DNA from: Anolis sagrei
Lineage: Eukaryota; Chordata; Lepidosauria; Squamata; Anolidae
Assembly: GCF_037176765.1 (NCBI RefSeq)
Contig: NC_090022.1
Span: 50,779,209 to 50,843,208, forward strand
Length of the DNA stretch: 64,000 nt
Direction of reading: 5' to 3'
Each line of letters starts with the position of its first letter. The first letter of the stretch is position 1. Both the position numbers and the translations under genes were made by a program. Shown here piece after piece: positions 1 to 15,800 of the stretch. The notes under the pieces were generated by a model, which worked only from the letters and a program-made list of their open reading frames with translations, was not told where the DNA came from and searched no databases.

Positions 1-187
1 TCCTGCCAAGCTCCTTACCTCTGACGTGTAGGCTTTCTGGTATCTGCAATGGCAGAAAGGAACCTGTCTCATACAGAGTGTATGACAGGGTCACCGATGA
101 ACCTTCCACATTGCTGAAAATGTGGAGAAAACCGGCAGGACTGAACCTGGGGAGGTGGGATGGCTGTGAGGCTCTTATATTACTTTG

Positions 188-352
188 TTATGTGCCTTAT
201 GGTGACTCTATTAAGAAGGGGTTTGCTTTTGCTTCCCTTTCAGTTGAGAGTGGAACATGCCCAAGGTCAACCAGTGGGTTTCCATGGCTGAGAAGGAACT
301 CAAATCCTGGTCTCCCAGTTTCCTAGTCCAGCACTCAAGCCATTTCTCCTTT
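188..352 (-). repeat. SINE fragment (tRNA-derived, squamate type C)
   Basis: The text resembles the reverse strand of a squamate SINE. It carries a 'gccttatggtgactct'-like block, then 'gtgggtttccatggctga' and 'cctggtctccca', which resembles a pol III B-box region read on the minus strand. The same head block recurs at the right edge of the window, and smaller pieces lie near 1328-1390 and 18800-18900. It is diverged. Family assignment is from memory. Confidence 0.45.
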
Positions 353-411
353 ACTGGAACAGATTAAGAGGCACAACACTGATTTCCTCCTTTAGGTAAA
401 AGTGTTCCCTG

Positions 412-782
412 AACATTAAGTCTAGTCGAGTCCAACTGTGGGGGGGGGGGGGTGCTCATCATTTCTAAGCTGAAGAGTCAGCATTGTCCATAGACACTTC
501 CAAGGTCATGTGGCCAGCATGGCTGCATGGAGCACCGTTACCTTCCCGCCGAAGCAGTACCCATTGATCTCATATTTGCATTTTTTTGAACTGCTAGGTT
601 GCCAGAATCTGGGGGTAATGATGGGATCATAGAGTTGGAAGAGACCTTGTGGGCCATCCAGTCCAACTCCCTGCCTAGAAGCAGGAAAATCGCATTCAAA
701 GCACCCTGTCCCACAGATATGAACCACTGACCTTCTAGTCAGCAAGTTCTGCATCTCAGCAGTTTAACCCACTGCTGCCCTG
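412..782 (-). repeat. Sauria-type tRNA-derived SINE, split by a CR1 fragment
   Basis: On the minus strand this reads tRNA-like head, unique body, then a Bov-B-like tail. It shares 'catgtggccagcatg', 'actgcatgga' and 'gaactgctaggttg' with copies at 38262-38575 and 58995-59296. A G-run at about 440-452 sits in the tail. The SINE is interrupted at 611-711 by a CR1 3' end and resumes to 782, so the CR1 arrived later. Confidence 0.65.
611..711 (-). repeat. CR1 LINE 3'-end fragment nested in a SINE
   Basis: This carries 'atcatagagttggaagagac' and 'gggccatccagtccaact', the reverse strand of the CR1 3' end seen again at 11437, 41129 and 58363. SINE sequence lies on both sides, which gives the order of insertion. 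Confidence 0.6.
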
Positions 783-1117
783 ATTTCCTCGTTTACTCCA
801 TGTATACCCTTAATTGATTTTATTCTCATCCGTAACAAGTACTAGTCTATGGGAGCTCTGAATTATATAGTACCAAGTTGATTTTTTTAAATATAAAAAT
901 TTCTTGTGTTGGTTCACTAATTTTTTATATTTGCTACTGCAAATGAGTAACTTCTGGGAACAATAAGTGAGGCTTATTACAGTATTTTCTATACAATACA
1001 AATAGTACACAAAATAAGAGGTAGAATAAGCTTATTGAGAAGTGTTAAAGAAATAAGTAGACCTAAAGAAGTTGGTGTGAGATTGCAATCTCAGTTGAGA
1101 AAATCATAGCAGCCATA

Positions 1118-1320
1118 TTGCTATTAATGCAGTTTGACACCACTTGAACTGCCATGGCTCAACGCTATGGAATTCTAGGCATTGTAGTATGGCGAGGCAC
1201 CAGCACTCTTTGGCAGAGACAGGTAAACTGGAAAACTACAACTCACATGATTCTGTATCACTGAGCCACAGCAGTTAAAGTAGTGTCAGTCTGCATTAAT
1301 CATACTGTGTATACGCACCC
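1118..1320. repeat. Palindromic miniature transposon (probably hAT)
   Basis: The two ends are inverted copies: 'gcagtttgacaccact' on the left and 'gtagtgtcagtctgc' on the right. Blocks 'gccatggctcaacgctatgg' and 'actgagccacagcagtt' lie inside. The same family occurs at 1929-2142, with half copies at 5412-5492 and 5800-5885. There is no coding capacity. hAT is my best guess from the family's look. Confidence 0.5.
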
Positions 1321-1475
1321 TGACAGACCATGACTTGCCCATGAGCAAGAATTCCAACTCTGGTCTCAAACCACTACACAACACTCTGAACAAAAACCAG
1401 CTAAAATTTTCTCCTTTGGTTTGAGAACAGATACCATACACAATTTCCAGTCCATGACAAGAACAACCCTATGAG

Positions 1476-1486
1476 TTTATTTTATT
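1476..1486 (-). terminator. MRPS25: Likely MRPS25 polyadenylation signals
   Basis: Two overlapping AATAAA hexamers on the minus strand (TTTATT on the plus strand) lie about 150 bases past the MRPS25 stop codon. They predict a 3' UTR of roughly 170-180 bases. This is inferred from the motif only. Confidence 0.45.
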
Positions 1487-1634
1487 TTTTTTTAAAAAAA
1501 ACCTTCCACTTGTATTAAAATCCAGCTATTTTGCAGTCATTTGAATGTTCTCTTAGAGAATATTATACTTCCATCTGATTTAAGGATAAGATTATTCTGC
1601 TGTTTTAATTCCAGGCGTAGGCAAAGACGTTGGT

Positions 1635-5646
<4,012 letters not shown>

Positions 5647-5775
5647 GGCGGCGGCGGCGGTAGGGCTGCGAGACAGCAAGCGGAAGCTCTGAATGCATGC
5701 AGCCACGCCTCCAACATTGGCCACGCCCCTGCCAGCGCGCAGCCAATCCCGTCGCAGCTGTAGACCTATGGAAAT
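5647..5775 (-). promoter_or_regulatory. MRPS25: Likely MRPS25 promoter and 5' UTR
   Basis: This is a short GC-rich stretch directly upstream of the MRPS25 start. It has two CCAAT/ATTGG motifs ('acattggcca', 'cagccaatcc') and GC-box-like 'cacgcccc'. There is no TATA box. It fits a housekeeping mitochondrial-protein promoter. The start site cannot be fixed from sequence alone. Confidence 0.5.
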
Positions 5776-5799
5776 TGTTTTCTTTTCTGCCCAAGAGGG

Positions 5800-5885
5800 C
5801 TGCTGCCTCTCCAAACTACAATTCCCAGGATCCCATAGTATTGGCTGTTAAAGTAGTGCCAACTGTAGTAAATGCACCCTCTGTA
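5800..5885 (+). repeat. Half copy of the 1118-type miniature upstream of MRPS25
   Basis: Blocks 'aactacaattcccaggatcc' and 'gttaaagtagtgcc' match the right half of the palindromic miniature. With the copy at 5412-5492 it brackets MRPS25 exon 1. Both are in the same orientation, so they are two insertions or one split copy. Confidence 0.45.
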
Positions 5886-5987
5886 GTGCAAATAGCAGAG
5901 CAGTCAACGCGCGCTTTGGTGTCTCCCTGCAGCGTTTCTTCCAATCCCAGAATCTCTAATCTTTGGCCAAATCAGCTAAGACAGTGT

Positions 5988-6790
5988 TTCTCAACCTTCT
6001 TAATGCTAATTCCTTAATACAGTTCCTCATGTTGTGGTGACCCCACCCCCCCAAAATTATTTTCATTGTTATTTGATAACTGTCGTTTTGTTACTGTTAT
6101 GAATTGTAATGTAAATATTTGATATACAGGATGTATTTTCATTCAATGGAAGAAAATTGGCACCAATACCTGATATGCCCAAATATGAATACTGGTGGGG
6201 TTGAGGGGGGAGGGGAAGTAAGTGATTTTGTCATTTGGGAGTTGTAGTTACTGGGATTTATAGTTAAATCTACAATGAAAGAGCATTTTGAACTCCACCA
6301 GCAATGGAATTGAACTAATCTTGGCACACAGAACTTCCATGACCAACAGAAAATACTGTTAGTGTTTGGTGGGCACTGACCTTGAATTTTAGAGTTTTTG
6401 TCATGTCAGGAGCGACCTGAGAAACTGCAAGTCGCTTCTGGTGTGAGAGAATTTGGCCGTCTGCAAGGACGTTACCCAGGGGATACCCGGATGATTTGAT
6501 GTTTTATCGGTCTTGTGGGAGGCTTCTCTCATGTCCCCACATGGGGAGTTGGAGCTGATAGAGGGAGCTCATCCGCCCCTCCCCGGATTCAAACCTGTGA
6601 CCTGTCGGTCTTCAGTCCTGCCAGCACAGGGGTTTAACCCACTACGCCACCGGGGATTCCTTCAATTTTAGAGTTGCAGTTCACCTACATCCAGAGAGTA
6701 CTGTGGACTCAAACAATGATGGATCTGGACCAAACTTGGTACAACTATGCAATATGCCCAAAGGATTTAATCCATTGCACCACTGGGGGT
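5988..6790 (+). mobile_element. Diverged DNA transposon remnant (hAT-like), split by a SINE
   Basis: It begins 'cagtgtttctcaacctt' and continues with text I recall as a common reptile hAT-type repeat ('gttcctcatgttgtggtgac', 'caggatgtattttcattc', 'gggatttatagtt', 'atggatctggaccaaac'). It is interrupted at 6395-6658 by a SINE. The element is not coding. It fills most of the gap between MRPS25 and the NR2C2 3' end. Confidence 0.5.
6395..6658 (-). repeat. tRNA-derived SINE (type B) with target duplication
   Basis: On the minus strand it starts with a tRNA-like head containing the pol III B-box-like 'caggtttgaatccg' and ends in an A-rich tail after 'cctgacatgacaaaaa'. About 14 bp are duplicated at its ends ('cttgaattttagag' left, 'cttcaattttagag' right, one mismatch). 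Sister copies lie at 19954-20224 and 35241-35490. Confidence 0.7.
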
Positions 6791-6938
6791 TTAACCCATT
6801 GCCATTAGACATCATGCATTAGACATCAGTATGCTTTACTGTTACATCAACCTCCACCCACCAATACTATTATTTTTACATCCACCAAACATATACACAA
6901 ACCAGTTTTAAAATAATGAAAAAAGCCGCATAAGAGTC

Positions 6939-6948
6939 TTTATTTATT
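6939..6948 (-). terminator. NR2C2: Likely NR2C2 distal polyadenylation signals
   Basis: Two overlapping AATAAA hexamers on the minus strand lie at the edge where repeat-rich sequence gives way to the low-repeat stretch. Cleavage would fall near 6915-6925. Confidence 0.4.
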
Positions 6949-8586
6949 TTAATAGTATAAATCTCCTGTAGGTAGCAATATTAAGCCACAACAATATAAT
7001 GCCACATTTACACAGCATTTCATGAAATGCATAAGCATGCACTGCAATACTCTATATACACACACAACAATGCAATTTCTCTTCATGACTGAAGACACTG
7101 ATTAGATATAAAATTCAGATAAAAAAAGGAACATGCTATTTTAAATGCCTTCACATTTACAAAAATGGTTTCACAAACGGCGTGGGAGCAACAGCATTTT
7201 CAAGTTTTGAACCTGAAATCCAAAGAAATATTCAAACAATATCTTAATAAACAATAAAAAGCACAAGGTTACAAAATATACCCCATGGGATTATCACAGA
7301 CAATTCCCTTGTGGAAAATATATTTATTTTGATAGGAGCTTTGAGCCGGTGGGATTTTCCAAACACAATTAACTGTGTAGAATGGGTTTATATGAAGAGG
7401 AATTTTTATTTATAAAACTAGTAAAAACAAAGACAATGACATTATGTTTAGAATTAGTGGTTGGTTATACATACCCTAGCAACACATGAGTTTCGTGGAT
7501 GTGGAAACTATTTGAATAATAGACCCACACCAAGCTCCCCCAGTCCTTTTGTAAGATTACAATTTCAATATTTTCAATTTCTCAACCCCTACCAAGCTCC
7601 AATACAGAAAGCAAAAAGGATGTTAGTTTCTTAAAACTGCTTAAGTTATTCATGGAACCAGAATCAGATATCCGCTTAGAACCTTTAGTGCGGGAGCATG
7701 GGGAGGGGGAGATAATGTTATACTAAAAAGATGTTTTACACAACTTTCCAATATTGGAAATTCAAATTAGAAAGACTTTTAAAACAATTATTTTTTCCTT
7801 AACTTATTAAGGAACTATCAAAATTGGAAAATCATTTTTTGCATTCATGTTCAAATATAAAAACAAGCAATGGGTACTGACAGTAATGTTGTAATCCCAT
7901 ATGCACACTCAACCTGGGAATAAGTGCTATTAAATTTAATCAGGCTTACTTCTGAGTAAGCATATATAGGATTACACTGAATGGGAACCTTTATAATAAG
8001 TTTACAATGGAGAACCTGCAAACAATGGAGTTTTATTAGCAAAAATGCTTCATATGGTCTACAGATGAAACAAAAAATTATATATTTTTAAATATCATAC
8101 TATGAAATGGAGACTGGACAGTAAATGTGATGACTTCTCAAACATCTGAACAGGGCATTTTAAAGGAATATGCTGCACACTCTTACATTCTTTATGGAAC
8201 CTCTATAAGATTATGGAGGTGTTGGACTACATATTTTTATTGGCAGCACTGCTATATTCACCAAGGCTAATCTTAGAAAAACATATACTATTTAAGATCA
8301 TGGTGTGACTACTTAGGCAGTATCAGTGGACAGGGCAAGAAGAAACAGAAAACATCATTCTCTGATAATTAAACAGATGTAATGCCTATGCTACCTGGAA
8401 TGATCCTCACTGAATTCAAAAGGTAAGTTTCTCTGCTTCTCCTTTGAAAGTTTATAAAACGTGTCAAGACTTTATGGGAAAGCAGGAATCTGTATGTCCC
8501 TTTCTCTCCATGTTGTTCAAGCTGGAGGTGTAGATACAAACCTTGCATATTTTCTAAGCTCTGACATACTGCCTATGCATATATGC

Positions 8587-8704
8587 CAGGCATGGGAAAA
8601 CTTCGGCTCTCCAGGTGTTTTGGACTTCAACTGCCTACTGGCTGTTAGGAATTGTGGGAGTTGAAGTCCAAAACACCTGGAGGGCCAAAGTTTGCCCATG
8701 CCTG
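8587..8704. mobile_element. Palindromic miniature transposon in the NR2C2 3' UTR
   Basis: The 118-bp unit starts 'caggcatggg' and ends 'cccatgcctg'. The arms share 'ccaggtgttttggacttcaa' and its complement, so a transcript would fold into a long imperfect hairpin. The family is the same as 5151-5309. Confidence 0.65.
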
Positions 8705-8905
8705 CTATACACACACCAAAGAGGGAGAAACAGGGCTGCTGAAGAAATAATTTTGGGGAAGATTGTTGCCCTTCATTTACTTGACAAACGTTTAGCTGAA
8801 GAAAACTTAGTATGGTAACTTCTTTCTCGATCTGTTTATGAATATGTTGAATATTCCATTCTGGATGATCATGCGTATGTGAAACTGTCTCGAGTAATTA
8901 AAATA

Positions 8906-8982
8906 CAGGGTTAGTCAAAATGAATAGGCCAATTCGGGTACAATTAATTTTCTTATTGGCCTATTCATTTTGACTAACCCTG
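8906..8982. mobile_element. 77-bp perfect-arm Tc1/mariner miniature
   Basis: Arms of 28 bp at 8906-8933 and 8955-8982 are exact reverse complements, beginning CAGGGTTAGTCAAAATG. They are separated by a 21-bp loop and flanked by TA at 8904-8905 and 8983-8984. Structure and TA target fit a Tc1/mariner miniature. It is predicted to lie in the NR2C2 3' UTR. Confidence 0.75.
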
Positions 8983-10889
8983 TATCTAATTTGAAATCAA
9001 GATTATTTTTCTACAGAAAAGAGGCAGGCAAAACTATATAAATAATACAGAAGGGAAAAACAAAGAACACTGCCTGTCATCACCAGCTACTTGTTTTAGC
9101 ACAGGAATAGGCAACTAACAACACTAGATGCTGTTAAAACACTAGATGCTCTAACTGCCTTAGCCAGTATAGAGAATGGTAAGGGATATTGGGAGCTGCA
9201 GTTCAATCAGTTGGCCATCCCTACTTAATATTCTCCTAAAGTCTTCATTTTTTGTATAATAAAATTCCTTCGTGTCAGTAATATGCAATGTATTTAAAAA
9301 TTATGCATTACAAACTGATATACAGACAAAATCCTTTTATCAGTAAGTTTTCTTATGCCAGAAAAGATAACAGAATCATAAAAGACTTAGTTCATATGGA
9401 TATTTATGACACTACATAACACACTGATAAGACAGTGTCATTATAAAACTACATAGTCTGTTATGACAGGCTTACTCGCTTTAATTAGTAACTTCCAGGG
9501 GGATACAGACATTAGAAATACAGTTTCACATGCTTAAAAAAGGACTGTATAAAACAACGTTTTTCAGAACAGTAGAAAAAGCACTTCTTATGTGTGCTGA
9601 GAATATATAGAAATGTTTATGGTCCACAGGTTGAATCCCCTGGACACTGTCACTGCACAATGTCCATTCATGTCAACAGGGCTTGTATGGATTTAGAAAT
9701 GAAATGTAGAACTATTAAATAGTTCCTTTCTGAATTTAAGACAAAGTGCAAATACATCCTGCGTTTAAAACAGGTGCCCACTTTCCTGAAGAAAGTGAGA
9801 ATGCATACAATTATATCAGAGCTGAGCTTGGAGAAAGAAATAAAATTTAGGAAGCTCAAGATTTGCAATGCATTTATAATATTTTCAACATATAGAAATT
9901 TGATATTTATGATTATATGACTGTACATATTTCTATATACATACATACACACTTTATATTACACTGTACATAATATACTAGACAAAGTTCGATCCTAGTA
10001 CATAAACATCATATACACAAATAAACATGACCAGGATCCAAAGCACTATTTCAATTGCGCTTGAGAGCTTGGGCAAACATTATGAAATGTCTGGTTTTTC
10101 CCCTCCAATGGCATTCCCCAGTCCCATAACAATGTTATGAACGGGTTTTGAAGAAACATTATACCTGCAGACTTGTGAATTAATAGCAAACTATATTCAA
10201 AAAACCCCTATTCTCAGAGCGTGACAGACTCTCGGGGGAAATCATATGTAATTGCTTGCCAGTTGCTACACAAGTGGAACTGTGATTTACTGAGGCTTCA
10301 GCCTTACATAATTACACATCCACTTGGGATTGCAGTTAAGATTTAGCAACAGACAGACTATACAGTACATCTGTTTTAAATGCTGATGCTTTTAGCCTAT
10401 ACATATAAGTCCTACTTTTTTCCGAGAAACTTGATTCCAAGTTAAGTGTGCTTAATAAATAGCCTTAGATAGTATAAATAAAATTGTATCTGGATCTAAC
10501 ATAAAGGCCTCTGATGCTGCCCAAATGTTTAATAAAGACTTGTTGGAATATACTTTCAAACAAATGGCAGTTAAAAAATGACTGCGTAAAATTATTTCCT
10601 GTGACCAGTTTGAAACAAAGGAAAGACATACTATTTCACACTAAAAATTAGAGAACAAATAAAAAACGGTAAGCTTAAAAATATATGATGAAATGCCAAG
10701 ACAGAAACATTTTTTATCCCTCCAATTACATTTAGATTCCGATAAGCTTCTCTTATTGTTCCCTTCATTCATGGTATTTTCCTATACAGAGATAATTTTG
10801 GTGTACAAATAAAATCTTTTATATTTTGGAATGTATGAAAATAACTAAGAAGTCTATTTTGCCACTATTATTTATATGTGTTTTCTCTT

Positions 10890-11160
10890 AAGAAAAGTCA
10901 TGCTGGATCAGACCAACAGCACTCTGTCCAAATCATGGTCAAGCAGATGAAAACCAGGAGCTTATAAACAGGACAGGAATGGAATGGCTCCCTCCCACTT
11001 ATATTCTCTAACAACTGGATTTCCAAGGCATATCATTTCTAATCCTGGATGTTAATAAATACCTACATAACTGGTTGCCATGATAAGCCTTAGTAGATTT
11101 GTTTAATCCTCTTTTAAAGCTGTCTTAGTTGATGACAACCGCTACATTTTCAATTTCAAA
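10890..11160 (+). repeat. Old reptile interspersed repeat fragment
   Basis: Text such as 'catgctggatcagaccaaca', 'tttgtttaatcctcttttaa' and 'agctgtcttagttgatgaca' resembles a repeat I recall from many reptile genomes, possibly a CR1-like 3' region. The class is uncertain. It is strongly diverged. Confidence 0.4.
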
Positions 11161-11436
11161 CTTAACTACAGTATGAAAATGTCAATATGGACCATGCCAC
11201 ACAAAACACACATAATTATGTGAGTGTGAGTGTGTGTGGGAAGGGGGGAAATACAGACATTCAATCCATGCCTCTCCCCATAAATCATGTCTGCAAAGGA
11301 ACAATACCATCAATGAAGTGGTTCAGGCTATGACACAGTAGATTGCAAGACATTAGAAAAAGACCCACCCCCACTTTTTGCAGGAACCACTGCAATGCAG
11401 GATTATGTCAGTCAGTCTTCTCAAGCCTCAGCAGAT

Positions 11437-11622
11437 TCAGACTTGGAAGAGACCACAAGAGTCCTCTAGTCCAACCCCATTCTGCCATGCAGGAATACAC
11501 AAGCACTCCCAACAGATGGCCATCCAGCCTGTTTAAAAACCTCTAGAGAAGAAGACTCCACCATACTCCGAGGCAGCCTATTCTGTATTAAACAGCTTTT
11601 GCTGCCAGAATGTTTTTCTTAA
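11437..11622 (-). repeat. CR1 LINE 3'-end fragment
   Basis: The reverse-strand CR1 3' end is recognisable: 'cttggaagagaccacaagag', 'ctagtccaaccccattctgc', 'agatggccatccagcctgtt'. It is truncated and diverged, inside the predicted NR2C2 3' UTR. Confidence 0.65.
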
Positions 11623-12665
11623 TCCTTAGAGAAAATAGCTTTGAAATTAAAGTGTACACATAGGTAAGAATGAGAACACAACTATTACTAAAACTGTGTT
11701 GAATGCACCCACATTAAAGACAACTCCCCAAACTAGCAAATTGTAGTACAGGCAGCTACTGAACCTTATAAAATTTGAATAGTTTTCCATGATAAAAAAA
11801 TGAGATGTTAGTATGTGGTTTGCCAATATGAGTTAAGTTCTACACCATCTATTAAGCTGACAGCTGGGCCATAAATATTATGCTTTGTTTATGTTAACTG
11901 TAAATGTTTACATTAATTTAGCTGGCTTTAATTTCAACACAGTATAGAAATATCCTGGGAAGGATCACATGACTAATAAACACATACAATTTTAAATCCA
12001 TAGAATAAATGATTGTCTTCCACAGTTCTTCAGGTGTTTGTACTAATCACAAGTATGTGTCTGTAGTTTAAATGCTACTATTCATTTACCCTGCTCATAC
12101 AAACAAGGCACTGCTTGCACAATGTCAATGCCACATATTTAACTAGAAATACTTGAAAAGTGCAGGTAACCCCAGTAATTTCGATAGCCATTTAAAGATT
12201 TTCAATACCTTTTAACACAACACAACATATCTATAGGAGAGACAGTTTTTCTCTGCCAGCTAGAACCCATCATGCTGAACTGGAAGTCTTAGCAATGGTT
12301 TTTGAGAGAGGAGGCCAACCATAAACTTGCAAATCTTCCACTGAAATTGGGGTTACTAATTCAATGCTATTTAAATGAGGATTATGGTGTCATAGAACCT
12401 TTTTTCCCCTTTGCTCACTAGCAACATGTAAATAAAAGCATCTTAAAGTTCTGTTCAGCAATGCACTATAGTCTTTTCAGAAAAAGATATTTAAACATTT
12501 CTTCTGACAGAAATGAATCCTAGAAAAGGTTTTTACAGAAGTCCTTATTGTGTTTTTGAATATAGACAAATAACTAATAAGAACATGAAATATGTTGGAA
12601 ACATCTGTACACATTAACAGTGAAATATGGTTACTTAGAGATGTCTAGATTCACCGTTCTCTTCT

Positions 12666-12840
12666 CTAGGAGGATGAACCTGTGATTTGGCCATTATACT
12701 CTGCAGTCTCCATTTTCAGGATGTAAGGGATGATGCTGTCAATTGGAACATTTCCAATGAGCCCAGTAAAAAATAGTTCTTCTGTAATGCTGGAGCTCAT
12801 CAGTCTAAGTGCTGGTAGGCGGACAAGAATCCGGGCTAAC
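12666..12840 (-). CDS. NR2C2: NR2C2 coding exon 14 (last)
   Basis: The acceptor is 'cttatttcag|GTTAGCC'. It encodes [29 protein letters not shown] and [13 protein letters not shown], then stops at TAG. It forms the end of the ligand-binding domain with the AF-2 region. Confidence 0.96.
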
Positions 12841-15800
12841 CTGAAATAAGAAAAAAACAATAAAACATGTAAAGGAACAGCTCAAATTACCAGCATGGGC
12901 CTGATTCCTAAACTTTTCAAAGGAGATGGAAGAATTGAAAATTGTTATTTGTTGAGGAAGAGGTCATGAAATAGCAGCAGCCATGATTAAAAGTGGGGAG
13001 CAAGAGTGGACAAAGATCTAAGCAACATTGTCAAATAATGTCCTTGGAAACAGAAAAGAAAGCTTAACAAAGTTAACAACCTAGCATTATGCTAAATTTC
13101 CTTTGACCAGAAGCTGGCTACTTGGAGTGCCTCTGGGGTGGCTGTAAGGATGTGGTGCATGTGGTGAGGCTCAGACTGCATTGTAGTTAGTGGTCAGTGG
13201 TTTGCTATATGGCTGGTGTTACACTTAAAAGTGTATCTGTTCTGACTTACAAACAAACAAACTCCACATCAGAACAAACCTACAGAACCTATCTTGTTCG
13301 TGACTTGGGACTGCCTGTATAGGGCATTGTTGACATATGTCAGTAGCCAAAATGTAAGCTTAAAAACCCTGGCTTCTGCATTTTTATGATTTTTAGTTTT
13401 CAACAGTGATCTGGTCCCTAATCTGTTGTAAAACCTGGGATGTCTGTAGCTGGAGCTAAATGCTTATGGTTTCACAAAGTTTCTATTAGTTTTTACAAAT
13501 AAAGAAGGCACACCAAGAATGGTAACATCCAAATGTGATTTTTTACAGTATTTAACTCAAACCTTCACAGTCAATTAAACATATATTCCTAGAAAGCCAC
13601 AGATCTTGAAGCTATTAGATCAAAACTATTCTTACACTTTATTTGTAGATTTTACTTTTTATTTATTTGAAACATTCACACTCGCCCAACACAATGAAAT
13701 GTCAGGGCACCACACAAAAAAACAGACTAACATACAGAAAACGGAATACAAATTGAGTACACTTATTTAAAGTCATGATAATTTAAATAGAATAAAACTA
13801 TATTAAGCACAAGTTAAACATGTTAAGTTTAAAACAATGTGCATAAGCATTTGGGGGTAAATCAAAAAGACACAAAGGCTTTGGTAACGTCCATAATTTT
13901 TCTTGGTTCCTAAATAAAGTTAACATTAGAGCCAGTTGGGCCTCCAAAGGTAGGTCATTCCACTACTGCGGTGGGACAGACTTCATCCCTCTGGTGGTGT
14001 TATCGGTAGAAGTGCTTCTTCTAGTACTGAAGATATTCAGAACTTCAAATGTCATCACAAACAGCTTGAATTCTGACTGAAAGTGTATAGCCAGACTATG
14101 ACACCAGCCCAAATCTACTCATTTACTTATGTGTCTCACTGTGTGTGATGCTTTGCTTCTCTATTCAGAAAAAAACCTTTGCTTCTCTATTCTAAAAACT
14201 GTTTTGGGTAGATTGTGCTTTTTAAAAAAAACAACCTCACAAGCTGGTAATTTTATTTGTTTTACAGCACATATGCTTAGTAAAAAAATAAAACAGTGCT
14301 ACCTGTAGGTGTCTTCTGGATATGTTTTTTGAACATAATCTTGTAATTCCATTTGAGCTTTCTCCTGGAATTTTTCTATTTGACTGGAGTTTGTCAGTCC
14401 AGGGTGATCTATAGAAAAAAAGGGGGGAGGGGGGAACTTATTTATACTTCAGATTGTTGTACTGATTACCCCTTCCATTCAAAAACAAATAGGCTTCCAT
14501 TTTCTAAATATGTCCTTTGCTTTTCTACACAAGACAAACTGATCATTTCTACACAGAGTAAAAATTAAAAATGATAAAATCAGTAGACAAATCTGACATT
14601 AGCAATGGCAACTTTCAGATATTAGGGAGACATTTTTAAAATATCTCAAAATGCTTTAATGCTGCTGTTTCCTGAAACAAAGGCATTTTAATAGAAGACT
14701 GCAATTTAATAGCGATGAATAACAACTTATCAACATTAGTTAATTCATTTATTCACACTTAAAATAAAAAAAATTGCAGCAGAAGATGAAACATTAAAAA
14801 GACCACACTATTTAAAAATTATTCAAAGCTCTGCATGTTTCATGTTTAGTAGTGTTTGTGGAAAACACTATCTCCAAACTCAGCCAGTCATTCCAAGATG
14901 GTAAACCATAAAATTGACTACAGTTGGCTCTTTTGTAGATTTGATTATTCATGGATTTGATTGAAATGTTATCTCTAGGTATCTAGGTAGTCCATGGTGA
15001 TTCTATGGTAAATCTCTGCTAGGTGACCACAGGGATGTGTTAGAGCAGGGATGTCAGACTCATTTCCAATGAGGCCACATCAACCTTATGGTTTCCTTCA
15101 AATGCAATTCATAATTGTAAGACTGTATAAATATAACTATGTTGTCCTTGTATGGAAAGGCTCACAGGCCATATTAAATGAGGTGGCAGACTGGATTCAT
15201 TCCACAGACCTTGCGTTTGACACATATGTGCTAGAGGATCTAGAGACAACACCTCTAGGAATCTTTAGTAAATCCAGTACAATATATTAGAAATCAGCCA
15301 GAGTTATGTTAGAGAAACCCAATATTTCTAGATAGATGTTGCCTCAGGTTTTTTTTAAAGAGGAATTTTATTATTTGCGGTTTTTCAGTTTTGTGGGGAA
15401 CTTGTGCGCCTAAACCCAGCAAATGTGGGGGCTGACTATATTTTTCATCAGCTCCTTTATTAGACCAAATAATATCCTTCTTGGCCAACACATAATGATT
15501 ATGTGTTGCTTTGTCAAAAGGACATGGTATTCTCCTCCACCTTTTTAAAAGGGTGCTATTTTCCAAATTTAACCTGACTTCTAATCCAAATCTTCAAAAA
15601 AGGAAACTTCTAGTGGTATATAGTCACTGCCAGTTAAGCAGCCTGGTATCTCAATTATAGATAGCTCTGTTGCAAAAGAGACTTCATCAAAATTAAGGTC
15701 CTTGTTCATTTAAAGGAGCAATTTCTAAGTTTATTATTGATCAGTTATTGAGCACTTTCTTTAAACACATAAAATACTCTTCTGTAATCATTTTGAAAAC

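Larger units (their letters stand above)
6920..12665 (-). other. NR2C2: Probable NR2C2 3' UTR (about 5.7 kb)
   Basis: From the NR2C2 stop down to paired AATAAA signals at 6939-6948 the sequence is AT-rich and has no host-gene ORF. It is poorer in repeats than the flanks. It does hold two hairpin miniatures (8587-8704, 8906-8982), an old interspersed repeat near 10890-11160 and a CR1 piece (11437-11622). The length is inferred from the position of the signals. An earlier poly(A) site cannot be excluded. Confidence 0.5.

Noticed and set aside
6395-6658. tRNA gene suggested by the B-box-like sequence
   Set aside because: It is the tRNA-like head of a SINE with A-tail and target duplication. Sister copies occur at 19954 and 35241.
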